Source of the DNA: CAADGU01 sp035444285 | Lineage (GTDB): Bacteria > Chloroflexota > Anaerolineae > Promineifilales > Promineifilaceae | Length of the DNA stretch: 64,000 bases | Direction: 5' to 3' | Assembly: GCA_035444285.1 (NCBI GenBank) | Contig: DAOMOK010000011.1 | Location: forward strand, 62,001-126,000 | Part shown: positions 26,635 through 35,177 of the stretch, piece after piece | Layout of the letters: every line of letters starts with the position of its first letter | Numbering within the stretch: position 1 is the first letter of the stretch | The notes under the pieces: generated by a model | What the model was told of the DNA's origin: nothing | Seen by the model: only the letters and a program-made list of their open reading frames with translations | Database searches by the model: none | Position numbers and translations under genes: made by a program

Positions 26635-27317
26635 TTTTTCGGTTGTACATCAAAAACGTCACAAAAGGCGTCGGTGATGGGCTGAATGAGGTCAAATGTG
26701 GTCAACGGCCGTGTCAATACCTGGCTCATGCTCGTCACCCCGTGTTCGCGGATGCCGCAGGGGATGATGTGGGCAAAGTGGCTCAGGTCGGGGTTGACGT
26801 TCAGGGCAAAGCCATGGCTGCTTATGCCGCTGCCGCTGACCTTGATGCCAATGGCAGCAATTTTTTCCGGGCCGGTGGGGCCATCTACCCAGACGCCGGT
26901 ATACCCTTCATACCGCCAGCCGTTGATGCCAAAGACTGCCAATGCCTGGATGATCACTTCTTCCACATCGCGCAGGTATTGGTGCAGGTCAGGCCGGGCC
27001 AGGCCGCGTCGGGCAAAGAGGCGTTTCAGGTTGAGGATGGGATAACCCACCAGTTGGCCGGGGCCGTGATAGGTGATGTCGCCGCCCCGGTCTACCCAGC
27101 GCAGGGTGAACCCGGCGGCGTCCAGATCAGCCTGGTTGAGCAGCAGGTGGTCAAGCGTGCCGCGCCGCCCCAGCGTAAAAGTGGGTGGGTGTTCCAGCAG
27201 CAAGAGGGTATCAGGCAGGTCGGGGTCGGCGGCGCGGGCGGCAACCAGGGATTTTTGCAGTTCCCAGGCGGTGTCATACTCCATTTGACCGGCCCAGTGG
27301 ATGTCAATTGGTTGCAT
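26610..27317 (-). CDS. lipB: Octanoyltransferase
   Basis: A 235-residue lipoyl(octanoyl) transferase that moves octanoate from acyl carrier protein to lipoyl domains, the step before LipA. Visible motifs are RGGDITYHGPGQLVGYPIL, GVWVDGPTGPEKIAAIGIK with the conserved lysine, and the catalytic cysteine in IIPCGIREHGVTSM. The C-terminal peptide EIIRLGD is encoded by the family A repeat and ends with the same four residues (RLGD) as GlpC at 1428. The lipA gene follows on the same strand. Confidence 0.95.
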   Translation of the reverse strand: MQPIDIHWAGQMEYDTAWELQKSLVAARAADPDLPDTLLLLEHPPTFTLGRRGTLDHLLLNQADLDAAGFTLRWVDRGGDITYHGPGQLVGYPILNLKRLFARRGLARPDLHQYLRDVEEVIIQALAVFGINGWRYEGYTGVWVDGPTGPEKIAAIGIKVSGSGISSHGFALNVNPDLSHFAHIIPCGIREHGVTSMSQVLTRPLTTFDLIQPITDAFCDVFDVQPKKEIIRLGD

Positions 27318-27392
27318 AACCGTATTTTAGCCCGTTATGGCTTTTTGAGTAGTTTGGCGAGAGGGAGTGGGGGAAGGTTCTTCAATTATGGG

Positions 27393-27455
27393 TGCTCCGT
27401 CCTGAATAATGTGACAAAAGTAGTTTTTTATGTCAACTATATTCAGGACGGAGCA
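27393..27455. mobile_element. 63-bp MITE-like palindromic element
   Basis: TGCTCCGTCCTGAATA and its exact reverse complement (16 bp) enclose 31 bp containing a T-rich stretch. It sits in the 170-bp gap between lipB and aspS. No transposase is present, so it is either a minimal non-autonomous element or a large hairpin. Confidence 0.6.
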
Positions 27456-27487
27456 ATCGCTTTCGACAACCGATAACCGATAACCGT

Positions 27488-29260
27488 TTACCCTTTCAGA
27501 GCCAGGGCAATTTGCAACTCGTTCAACTGCTTTTGGGCAACAGTGGAGGGGGTGTCAGACATGAGGTCGGTGGCCTGGGCCGTTTTGGGGAAGGCCATCA
27601 CCTCACGGATGTTGGGTTCGCCGCACATGAGGGCTACCAGCCGGTCAATGCCGGGGGCAATGCCACCGTGTGGCGGTGCGCCATACTCAAATGCTTCCAG
27701 CATGTGTCCAAATTGGGATTCGGCTTCTTCCCAAGAGAAGCCGATGAGTTCCATGATTTTGCGCTGCAACGGCCGTTCGTGAATCCGAATACTGCCGCCC
27801 GCCACCTCAAAGCCGTTGCAGACCAGGTCATACTGCTCGCTCAAAACCTGACCGGGGTCCGTGTCCAGCAGTGGAATATGCTCCCGTTTCGGCGAGGTAA
27901 ACATATGGTGGCTGGGTGCATAATGCCCATCCTCCATCTGCTCTTCAAACAGGGGGAAGTCAATTACCCAGCAAAAGGCCAGTTCCTTCTTATCCTTCAG
28001 CCCCAGCCGCGTCCCCATTTCTTCTCGCAGCGCGCCCAACACCGCATGGACAATACGCTTCTCGTCGCTGGAAATCAGAACCAGGTCGCCATTTCCGGCC
28101 CCCATCCGCTCGGTGATAGCAATCAACTGCTCCACCGTGAAAAACTTGGCAATGGGGCCGCGAATTTCGCCTGTTTCCGGGTGAATGGCTAACCAGGCCA
28201 ATGCCTTAGCCCCGGCGCTTTTGGCTAACTCTTCCAGATCGGTCAATTGTTTACGGCTGTAATCGCCGCAGCCGGGCGCACAAATGGCTTTCACCGGCTT
28301 CCCGGCGGCTACATTTTCGGCAAAGACACGGAAGGCGCTGCCCGCTACCAGATCGCTTATGTCGGTCAATTCCAGACCATAGCGCACATCGGGGCGGTCG
28401 GTGCCAAAGCGGCTCATGGCTTCGTGGTAGCTCAGACGCGGAAATTTCTCATACGCCAGCGGCACCAGGCTGGTGTGTTTCACCATGCCAATCATCAACG
28501 CTTCAATCAAATCCAGCACATCATCACGCGAGACGAAGCTCATTTCCATATCCAACTGGGTGAACTCTGGCTGGCGGTCGGCACGCAAATCTTCGTCGCG
28601 GAAGCAGCGGGCAATCTGGAAATAGCGTTCATACCCGGCTACCATGAGCAGTTGTTTGAGCTGCTGCGGGCTTTGTGGCAGGGCATAAAATTTGCCCGGA
28701 TGCACCCGGCTAGGTACCAGATAATCCCGCGCTCCTTCCGGTGTACTCTTGAACAGGATGGGTGTTTCCACTTCCAAAAAACCGTGTTCATCCATAAAAT
28801 CACGGATGAATTTGATGGCTTTGTGGCGGATGGTGAGGTTTCGCTGCAAGCGTTCGCGGCGTAAATCCAGGTAGCGGTATTTCAGGCGCAGGCTTTCGTC
28901 CACGTTTTCGTCGCGGTCAATCAAAAACGGCGGCGTTTTGGCCGGATTGAGGATGATGACTTCTTCGGCCAGCACTTCAATGGCGCCGGTGGGCAGATTG
29001 GGGTTTTCCTGGCCGGCGGGACGTGGCGAGACCGTGCCTTTTATTTGCAGCACATATTCGCTGCGTACTTGTTCCGCCAGCTTGAAGCCATCGGCGGTAC
29101 GGCCGGCGTCAATGACCACCTGGCATTTACCCAGCCGGTCACGCAGGTCAATAAAGATGACGCCGCCCATGTCGCGCCGCCGGTTGACCCACCCGGCTAA
29201 TGTAACCGTCTGGTTTATGTGTTCCAGACGAAGTTGTCCACAACTGTGTGTCTTTAACAT
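27488..29260 (-). CDS. aspS: Aspartyl-tRNA synthetase
   Basis: A 590-residue bacterial-type class II synthetase. The N-terminal OB anticodon-binding domain (VTLAGWVNRRRDMGGVIFID), motif 2 (YFQIARCFRDEDLRADRQPEF), the bacterial GAD insertion domain (FGTDRPDVRYG onwards) and motif 3 (GIDRLVALMCGEPNIREVMAF) are all present. It attaches aspartate to tRNA-Asp; whether it also charges tRNA-Asn cannot be read here. The start ATG is preceded by AAAGGGAAGAG. Confidence 0.96.
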   Translation of the reverse strand: MLKTHSCGQLRLEHINQTVTLAGWVNRRRDMGGVIFIDLRDRLGKCQVVIDAGRTADGFKLAEQVRSEYVLQIKGTVSPRPAGQENPNLPTGAIEVLAEEVIILNPAKTPPFLIDRDENVDESLRLKYRYLDLRRERLQRNLTIRHKAIKFIRDFMDEHGFLEVETPILFKSTPEGARDYLVPSRVHPGKFYALPQSPQQLKQLLMVAGYERYFQIARCFRDEDLRADRQPEFTQLDMEMSFVSRDDVLDLIEALMIGMVKHTSLVPLAYEKFPRLSYHEAMSRFGTDRPDVRYGLELTDISDLVAGSAFRVFAENVAAGKPVKAICAPGCGDYSRKQLTDLEELAKSAGAKALAWLAIHPETGEIRGPIAKFFTVEQLIAITERMGAGNGDLVLISSDEKRIVHAVLGALREEMGTRLGLKDKKELAFCWVIDFPLFEEQMEDGHYAPSHHMFTSPKREHIPLLDTDPGQVLSEQYDLVCNGFEVAGGSIRIHERPLQRKIMELIGFSWEEAESQFGHMLEAFEYGAPPHGGIAPGIDRLVALMCGEPNIREVMAFPKTAQATDLMSDTPSTVAQKQLNELQIALALKG

Positions 29261-29382
29261 CTTGTTTCTCTTCCCTTTATTTTGCAGCCACGCAGCGCAA
29301 ATTGATTATTCGCGCTCTGTGGCAAATTCCGCGAATTTTATCATGGGGGGGGAGTGGTTGCTAGTGGCTGGTGGACAGACGG

Positions 29383-29925
29383 TTAGCGGGCGCCGAAGAG
29401 GCTAAGGGTGAAGCGAAGAAGGGCGCGGAATGTCCAACGCAGGGGGCCAAGGCGGGGTCTGACGGCGAGGCTTTCTTCCATGCGCATCATCGCTTCCAGC
29501 CATTGGCCTTGTTTCAGGCGCATGAGGCTGTAGGTGCGTAGGACCTGGCTTTGTTTCTGGCGCTGGTTGAGTTGGGCAAAGAGGGCGGCGGCTTCGCTGT
29601 AACAGCGGGCAGCCTGGTCTTGTTGTTTGTTGAAGGCGTACAGGTCGGCCAGATTGGCCAGGGTTTGCGCCTGTTTGTCGGTGTTGCCGAGTTGGGAAAA
29701 TATCTCGCCGGCTTCGCTGAGGGCGGCGATGGCAGCCTGGTTGTTACCTTTGACGCGCTGGATGACGCCGATGTTGTTGAGCATTTCAGCACGGCCGTCT
29801 TCGTTTCCCTCTCGTGTGTAGGCGGCGACGGCCGTCTCAAACACCGCCAACGCTTCATCTTTTTTGCCCTGCTGGAAGAGGGCTAAACCGTGGGTTTTTA
29901 GTTGGTCGGCGGTGGGGGAATCCAT
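29383..29925 (-). CDS. TPR protein
   Basis: A 180-residue, all-helical protein with four tetratricopeptide units (LKTHGLALFQQGKKDEALAVF, MLNNIGVIQRVKGNNQAAIAA, LANLADLYAFNKQQDQAARCY). The C-terminus is basic and amphipathic (LRWTFRALLRFTLSLFGAR) and may touch a membrane or a partner. TPRs bind other proteins; no target can be named. It has a family A repeat at its 5' side. Confidence 0.75.
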   Translation of the reverse strand: MDSPTADQLKTHGLALFQQGKKDEALAVFETAVAAYTREGNEDGRAEMLNNIGVIQRVKGNNQAAIAALSEAGEIFSQLGNTDKQAQTLANLADLYAFNKQQDQAARCYSEAAALFAQLNQRQKQSQVLRTYSLMRLKQGQWLEAMMRMEESLAVRPRLGPLRWTFRALLRFTLSLFGAR

Positions 29926-29930
29926 TTGTA

Positions 29931-29997
29931 AATGGAGATTGAAGATTAGAGATTGGAGATTGGAGGTTCGTCAATCTCTAATCTCCAATCTCAAACC
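29931..29997. repeat. Family A heptamer array upstream of the TPR gene
   Basis: GGAGATTGAAGATTAGAGATT-type words are followed by AATCTCTAATCTCC words. It separates the TPR gene from the regulator gene at 30001. Confidence 0.8.
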
Positions 29998-30000
29998 ATA

Positions 30001-30663
30001 TTAGAAGGTGATCTCTAGCAGGTCCTCGGCAATTTGCCGCAGTTGGCGCACGTCCATCTGGCTGAGTTTGCGGGCGGTTTCCATGTAGCTGACGTTGACG
30101 GGATTGGTGATGAAGGCGCGCATTTCGGGCGTCATGCGGTCAAATTGTTTGAGAAGCTGTTGGCGGGTTTCGTGGCGGGCCAGGGGGCCGTGTGTGTCTT
30201 CCATGAAGAGGGAAAGTGAGCCATCCAGGTAGCGGGCCAGTTGTTCCAGGTGCAAGTAAGGCACGGCCGTGTCCCCCATTTCATACGCTTCGATGACCGA
30301 TTCACTGACGCCAATTTGCTCTGCTGCATCTTTGCGCGAGCGATGCGCCCGCAGCCGCAACTGGTTAAGGAGTACGCCAATCACCCGGTTACGCAGCGTG
30401 ATCATATCTTCAAAGTCCACCGGGGGGTCTTGGGGCAAAGAGTCGCTGCCCCAAAAGTAGCCCATGGTGACTTTGAAGAAGATTGCCAGCGCTTCTAGCT
30501 GCGGTAAAGAGACAGGGTATTCGCCTGCTTCGGCCTGTTCATATTCTGCCAGGGAAATGCCCAGAACTTGGGCGCATTCGGCCGGGGTGTGGTCACTGTG
30601 TTCGCGCGCGGATTGGATTAACTCGCCTAACTTTTTTGCCCGTTTGGGATCAATCTTAATCAT
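30001..30663 (-). CDS. XRE-family regulator with two HTH domains
   Basis: A 220-residue protein with two XRE/Cro-type helix-turn-helix domains. The first is at about 10-70 (TPAECAQVLGISLAEYEQAE), the second at about 100-160 (RSRKDAAEQIGVSESVIEAYEMG). A helical C-terminal part (MTPEMRAFITNPVNVSYMETARKL) follows. It is divergently placed 175 bp from the first gene of the NTPase/radical SAM block, a typical position for a regulator of that block. The two HTH domains could contact a tandem operator from one chain. Confidence 0.85.
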   Translation of the reverse strand: MIKIDPKRAKKLGELIQSAREHSDHTPAECAQVLGISLAEYEQAEAGEYPVSLPQLEALAIFFKVTMGYFWGSDSLPQDPPVDFEDMITLRNRVIGVLLNQLRLRAHRSRKDAAEQIGVSESVIEAYEMGDTAVPYLHLEQLARYLDGSLSLFMEDTHGPLARHETRQQLLKQFDRMTPEMRAFITNPVNVSYMETARKLSQMDVRQLRQIAEDLLEITF

Positions 30664-30768
30664 AACGTTACTTTCAAACCATGTGAATGTTGGTAGCTTT
30701 TAACAGGTCACACTTCTTTTCCCACCTGCGGGCAGATATTAACATAAATGATGACAATTCACAACCTT

Positions 30769-30795
30769 CTGTCAAAGGGGTAAATGGCATATAAT
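30769..30795 (+). promoter_or_regulatory. Candidate promoter of the NTPase/radical SAM block
   Basis: A perfect TATAAT lies at 30790-30795, 43 bases before the first ATG. A weak -35 (CTGTCA, 30769-30774) is 15 bases upstream. An ACGGCCGT octamer directly follows the -10 and would cover the start of transcription. A nearby TGACA-containing stretch offers alternative -35 sequences. Confidence 0.45.
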
Positions 30796-30838
30796 ACGGC
30801 CGTACCGTGCAGCCTTTTATACTGTTGAGACGCATCTT

Positions 30839-32143
30839 ATGGAACAGAGTTACCAGCGTTGGCCGTTTTTACCCTCGACCATGCGCACCCCGGAACAGAA
30901 CCAGCAGTGGTGGGAACACTGTTTCTTGCCGGTGCTGCCGGTGGAAAATTTTGCGCAGGCTGGTGGGTCTACGGCCGTGACCAGCCTGCCCGGTAATGGC
31001 AAGAGTGTGGCGTTGGAATATATGGTGCGCCACACACAACAATGGGCGCTTCATTTGCGTTATCCTACGGTGCATTGGCCGCACGGCGCCCGCCCTAGAA
31101 TACCGGCCAAAGGACATCTTAGCCAGATTATGTCAATTTTGGCGCTGGAAACAGCTACCCATTTGGAAGCGCAGCCACAGACTTTAGCTGTCAATGATCT
31201 GAACGATACGCAGCATGAATTTCTGGCCTGGCTGGTAGAAAAATATCTCGGTCGTCGGGCGCTGGTGCGGCTGGCGCAGCGGCTGCAACAGACACACCAG
31301 GCCACCTTAAAACTGCCGCCACAGTTTACGGATATTTACCCTACGGATACGGGGGAGGGTGATGTCTGGGGGCAAATTGGCGAGGCGGCGGAACTGGCGA
31401 AACTGTTGGGTTTTGCGCAAATCAATCTGCTGATTGATTTGAATGAGATGGAGACGTCTCTGTTTCGGGAGGATCTGACGGATTTGTTTTCCCGGCTTGA
31501 TTTTCTGGAACATGCTGATTGGCTGCTGCGCAGCGCCTTGCCGCAGTCTGATGTGATTGAAAGCCAGGTATTGCCGTGTGTGAACGGCCGTCTCTACCCC
31601 ATGCGGTTGGAGTATATGGCAGCCGATATCGATACCATTGTTTCGCGCCATGTACAGGCAGCCACAGACGGCCGTGTCCAAACCATTGAGTCATTGGCAG
31701 ATACGGCCGTGCTGGAACGCGCCCGGCAGGAAATCATCACCCTGTATGGGGCGGAAACCCTGGCCGGGTGGCTGAACTGGACGGAGACACTCTTGCATTT
31801 ACAGGCAGGCAGTGGTGGGGTGGTGCGGGGGGTGGATACGGCCGTAACTACCTATTACAAACGGCACATCCACCTGCGCCTGGACGAAAAGAAACAAGGT
31901 TTATGGCGCGGCCCCCAATTCATCCCTCTGGAAAACCAGCCATTTGAGATGATGAAAATGTTGTTTGAGAAGCGGGGCAATCCGGCGCCAGAGGCCCTGT
32001 ACCAGATTGCGGGCAGTGTGGCTAATCTCAACACCATTGCCAACCGCCTGCGCCAGAAAGTGGAACCCATCAAAGGCAAAACAAACGTCTATCTTCACAA
32101 CCGCCGCGACCAGGGTTATTGGCTGGAAAACTTCCTCATTTGA
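30839..32143 (+). CDS. P-loop NTPase-like protein with C-terminal winged helix (block gene 1)
   Basis: A 434-residue protein. A degenerate Walker A (SLPGNGKSVALEYM, residues 49-62; the first glycine is replaced) and a Walker B-like strand (INLLIDLNEME, 195-205) suggest a STAND/AAA-type ATPase core. The last about 90 residues (FIPLENQPFEMMKMLFEKRG, then NLNTIANRLRQKVEPIKG and DQGYWLENF) follow the pattern of an OmpR/PhoB-type winged helix, so it may bind DNA. It is the first of five plus-strand genes and shares general design with the next two. No named family was recognised. An ATP-dependent transcription or sensing role is an inference. Confidence 0.75.
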   Translation: MEQSYQRWPFLPSTMRTPEQNQQWWEHCFLPVLPVENFAQAGGSTAVTSLPGNGKSVALEYMVRHTQQWALHLRYPTVHWPHGARPRIPAKGHLSQIMSILALETATHLEAQPQTLAVNDLNDTQHEFLAWLVEKYLGRRALVRLAQRLQQTHQATLKLPPQFTDIYPTDTGEGDVWGQIGEAAELAKLLGFAQINLLIDLNEMETSLFREDLTDLFSRLDFLEHADWLLRSALPQSDVIESQVLPCVNGRLYPMRLEYMAADIDTIVSRHVQAATDGRVQTIESLADTAVLERARQEIITLYGAETLAGWLNWTETLLHLQAGSGGVVRGVDTAVTTYYKRHIHLRLDEKKQGLWRGPQFIPLENQPFEMMKMLFEKRGNPAPEALYQIAGSVANLNTIANRLRQKVEPIKGKTNVYLHNRRDQGYWLENFLI

Positions 32144-32341
32144 TCTACCCCTTTTGCTTTTTCCCATTTTGTCAGACAGTTGTTAGATTCGCGTGCGCTT
32201 GCTGACCGTGACGTATCCTATAATTTTGGCAACCGCTAATGATGGCGGAGATTATTTATTCAGAGGGTTGGGTAACGGCCGTTCCCAAAATGTTTGTTTA
32301 TCGTCCTCCACATAATCCTTGTGAGGTAGGGGATCATAACC

Positions 32342-33619
32342 TTGACTGCTCAATACGCTGCCCCAAAACTGACGCCACAATCCCGGCGTGAGCGTTTCAT
32401 TTTACAGACGCTCAACTTAACCCATGACCCTTTTGCCTATGCTACGGCCGAATTAGAGCTGCAAACACGTTCCGAAGACCCTCCCTTTTTTTCTTATTTT
32501 GTGTCTCCGCCAACCACCCCTGTATATGACGACATATTGGAGCGTATTCGGGAAGCGAACCCGGTGTTTATTTTTGGCGCGGCGGGCAGCGGCAAGACGA
32601 CGCTGCGGTATGCGCTGGAAGCCATGTGCCGGGTGTCGCCGGATCGCACCTTGGCCGTCACGTACACATTAGGAAAAACGGATGCGCCGGGGAATGATGT
32701 CACGGCCGTGTGGCGGTCATTAACACAGGCTTTAGCCACCGACTTATTTGTGCAGGTGATGGAGCAATTCCATAACATGCCTCCGCCTGATGCGCCCCTG
32801 ATGGAACGGTTGGCGCGATTCTGGTATGCGGCGATTCCGCATTACGGCCGTAACCTGCGCCTGCACCTGGAGCGCTTCCAACCAAACGATGTCACCGGCA
32901 TTTCCCCCGTCTGGTGGACCACGTGGAAACGAGCAGTCGTTCGCTATACCCCCCTTACTTCAGAGCGGCTCTCATTCTGGCAACAACTCATGACCCTGGA
33001 AGACAAGATGCCATCCGAGGCTGACGTGGGCCGCGAGCAATTTTATGAAGGATTATTGTTAGCCAAAACTCTGGGATTTGGGCAAAGTTATATTTTGGTG
33101 GATGTAGTTGATAGCAGCAAAAGACAAAGACTCCATTTAGAAGACCATCTGACTACCTTGCTGCATGTGCTGCATACGCTGAACCCGCCAATCCCCATTT
33201 ACCCCAAGTTGTTTTTGCCGGAACGCTGGCAAAATCATGTCAATAATCTGGCAACTTCCCTGGGGTGGTTGACCCCACAAACGCTCTCTGCCATAATGCA
33301 ATGGAATCATCCAGAGGCGTTGCACACCATCATTGAACACAGGTTTCGTAGTGCAGGCAGTCGGATAATTGGGTTGAACACTATTGCCAGCCAGGATATT
33401 GCCGGAAGGTTGGACGAGATGATCATCCAGACAGCAGACCAATCGCCCCGTCGCTTGTTACAAGTGATTAATCTGCTGTTTGATGCCCATGCCAGCCGTG
33501 ACCCAGATGAACCTTTGGTGACGGCCGTAGACTGGAACCGCATGTGCCAGATGTGGAATTATGGTTCACCCAATCCCGTCCCTATCGTTACAAACCATCA
33601 GATGGCAGGGAATGAATAG
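32342..33619 (+). CDS. AAA-type ATPase (block gene 2)
   Basis: A 425-residue protein with a clear Walker A (FIFGAAGSGKTTLRYAL, residues 77-93) and a Walker B-like strand (SYILVDVVDSS, 249-259). The N-terminal RRERFILQTLNLTHDPFAY resembles the leader of bacterial AAA proteins that start with an LxxDPF box. A helical region with RLDEMI and LLQVINLLFDAHA follows, as in lid domains. It starts with TTG at 32342 after GAGGTAGGGG. A 198-bp gap separates it from gene 1, while gene 3 follows after 3 bp, so genes 2 and 3 are coupled. The partner or substrate is unknown. Confidence 0.75.
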   Translation: MTAQYAAPKLTPQSRRERFILQTLNLTHDPFAYATAELELQTRSEDPPFFSYFVSPPTTPVYDDILERIREANPVFIFGAAGSGKTTLRYALEAMCRVSPDRTLAVTYTLGKTDAPGNDVTAVWRSLTQALATDLFVQVMEQFHNMPPPDAPLMERLARFWYAAIPHYGRNLRLHLERFQPNDVTGISPVWWTTWKRAVVRYTPLTSERLSFWQQLMTLEDKMPSEADVGREQFYEGLLLAKTLGFGQSYILVDVVDSSKRQRLHLEDHLTTLLHVLHTLNPPIPIYPKLFLPERWQNHVNNLATSLGWLTPQTLSAIMQWNHPEALHTIIEHRFRSAGSRIIGLNTIASQDIAGRLDEMIIQTADQSPRRLLQVINLLFDAHASRDPDEPLVTAVDWNRMCQMWNYGSPNPVPIVTNHQMAGNE

Positions 33620-33622
33620 ACC

Positions 33623-35167
33623 ATGAACGGAGAACCTGAAACTGCTACCTCGACGGCCGTGCCCGATATACGTCGGGAATATAACTTCCACCAATACATC
33701 CACCGCCCCCAAATTCAATCCGCCTTGCGCTGGTTACATGACAAAAACAAACAACTGCTCACCGTAGCCAGCCCACCTGCCACCGGCAAAACATGGTTTC
33801 TGAAACGGCTCCGCGAAGAGCTAGATGGCAATGGTATTTTCAAAACCGTGTGGATAGACGTGGACGATCTATTGCCACCGCCTAAACGTCCTCCGGGTGA
33901 AATCACCCCTGAATCCAAGGCCGCCTGGTTTCAAAACTTCTCCCAACAATTAACAGACCAGTGTCCAGACCTCAACCGCCTCAAACTTCAGCCACAGGCG
34001 GACATTTCCGAACAAATCGAGAAAATAGCCAGAGAAATGTGCCGCCACTGTTTTCTTGGGCAGCAGGTGGTATTGTTTATTGATAACGGCGACATTGTGT
34101 CTGATGCCAGTTGGCGACTGTTTGAACGCACGATTTTGGAGCCATTTGCCCGCGAAGAATTAATACGCCTGGTCATTGCTCTGCGCGAAGATCAGAAAGT
34201 GCAGTTTCCTCTAACCTGGCGACAGCAGCGCTTGTTATTAGGTGATCTGGCAGCGGATGGCGACCCTCAACCACATCCCGGCGATGAACATATTCAAGCC
34301 TTGAGCCGGGAATTCCCCACCGTGTTGCCCCAGGTACTTAAGTTGCTTGAAGCCGTACCGACGTACAACAAAACCCATCTGGGTATCAACACCTTTCTTT
34401 TTCTCTATGCCGAAAAATATCCTAACCCGCAACCGTCAGTTGAGTTTATGGGCATCATGTTGGAATCGCTGAACCCCTTTTCGCCGCATGATACTGGCGA
34501 ACTCATTGATACCCTGCGCTATGTGGCCGACTATGCCGATGAGTGGGTCATTGAGGAACTGGCTGCCTGGCAAAATGTATCCAATACCGAAGCCTGGCAG
34601 CGCGCCCAAAAACTAATAGACAATTTCCTGGTGGTCAACATTGCCTATAACCGCTACAAGGTCGCCGACGGTGTGCGCGAATTTGCCCGGACTGCGCTGA
34701 AATTGCAGACAACGGTGGCGGTAGACACAACGCCTGATGTGCCCGCCGCACAGATGGAACAACGCTTATTGCAGCAGTTGGCGACCATGATGCCCGTGCA
34801 TACTGAAAATGTGCTGAATGTGGTGACGACCCCTGACCGGATCAGAATTGCGCTGGACTTGCCCACCGAGTTGGCTAACCAACTGGTCACGTTATATTTG
34901 CAAAAGCAGTTGGTATTTTCAGACGTGAATGTGATAGATGTGAAATATGAGCCAATCAAGTTGCGCACTCTCATAGAAAAACACTTTGATCTGGCCGAGT
35001 TGAAGACGCTTTGTTTTGATTTAGACATTGAGTACCAGAACTTGTCAGGCGACACATTAACGGAGAAGGTGATTGAGTTAGTCAAGTATTGTGAGCGTCA
35101 CGGCCGTATGTCAGATTTATTAATAGCCTTGCAACAGGCAAGGCCAGATGCATCCTGGCAGCTTTAA
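33623..35167 (+). CDS. P-loop ATPase with C-terminal EAD-like domain (block gene 3)
   Basis: A 514-residue protein. A Walker A motif (VASPPATGKTWFLKRL, about 48-63) and a Walker B-like strand (QVVLFIDNGDIV) define a STAND-like ATPase. Helical repeats without sharp motifs follow. The last 75 residues form an EAD-like adaptor domain (IEKHFDLAELKTLCFDLDIEY, then KVIELVKYCERHGRM and ALQQARPD), the same type as at 4468-6624, 19736-20446 and 60059-60403. In described EAD systems such a domain recruits an effector with a matching domain. No effector with a matching EAD lies inside this block, so the partner may be encoded elsewhere, perhaps one of those proteins. The stop codon overlaps the ribosome binding site of gene 4. 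Confidence 0.8.
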   Translation: MNGEPETATSTAVPDIRREYNFHQYIHRPQIQSALRWLHDKNKQLLTVASPPATGKTWFLKRLREELDGNGIFKTVWIDVDDLLPPPKRPPGEITPESKAAWFQNFSQQLTDQCPDLNRLKLQPQADISEQIEKIAREMCRHCFLGQQVVLFIDNGDIVSDASWRLFERTILEPFAREELIRLVIALREDQKVQFPLTWRQQRLLLGDLAADGDPQPHPGDEHIQALSREFPTVLPQVLKLLEAVPTYNKTHLGINTFLFLYAEKYPNPQPSVEFMGIMLESLNPFSPHDTGELIDTLRYVADYADEWVIEELAAWQNVSNTEAWQRAQKLIDNFLVVNIAYNRYKVADGVREFARTALKLQTTVAVDTTPDVPAAQMEQRLLQQLATMMPVHTENVLNVVTTPDRIRIALDLPTELANQLVTLYLQKQLVFSDVNVIDVKYEPIKLRTLIEKHFDLAELKTLCFDLDIEYQNLSGDTLTEKVIELVKYCERHGRMSDLLIALQQARPDASWQL

Positions 35168-35177
35168 GGAGGGTGAA

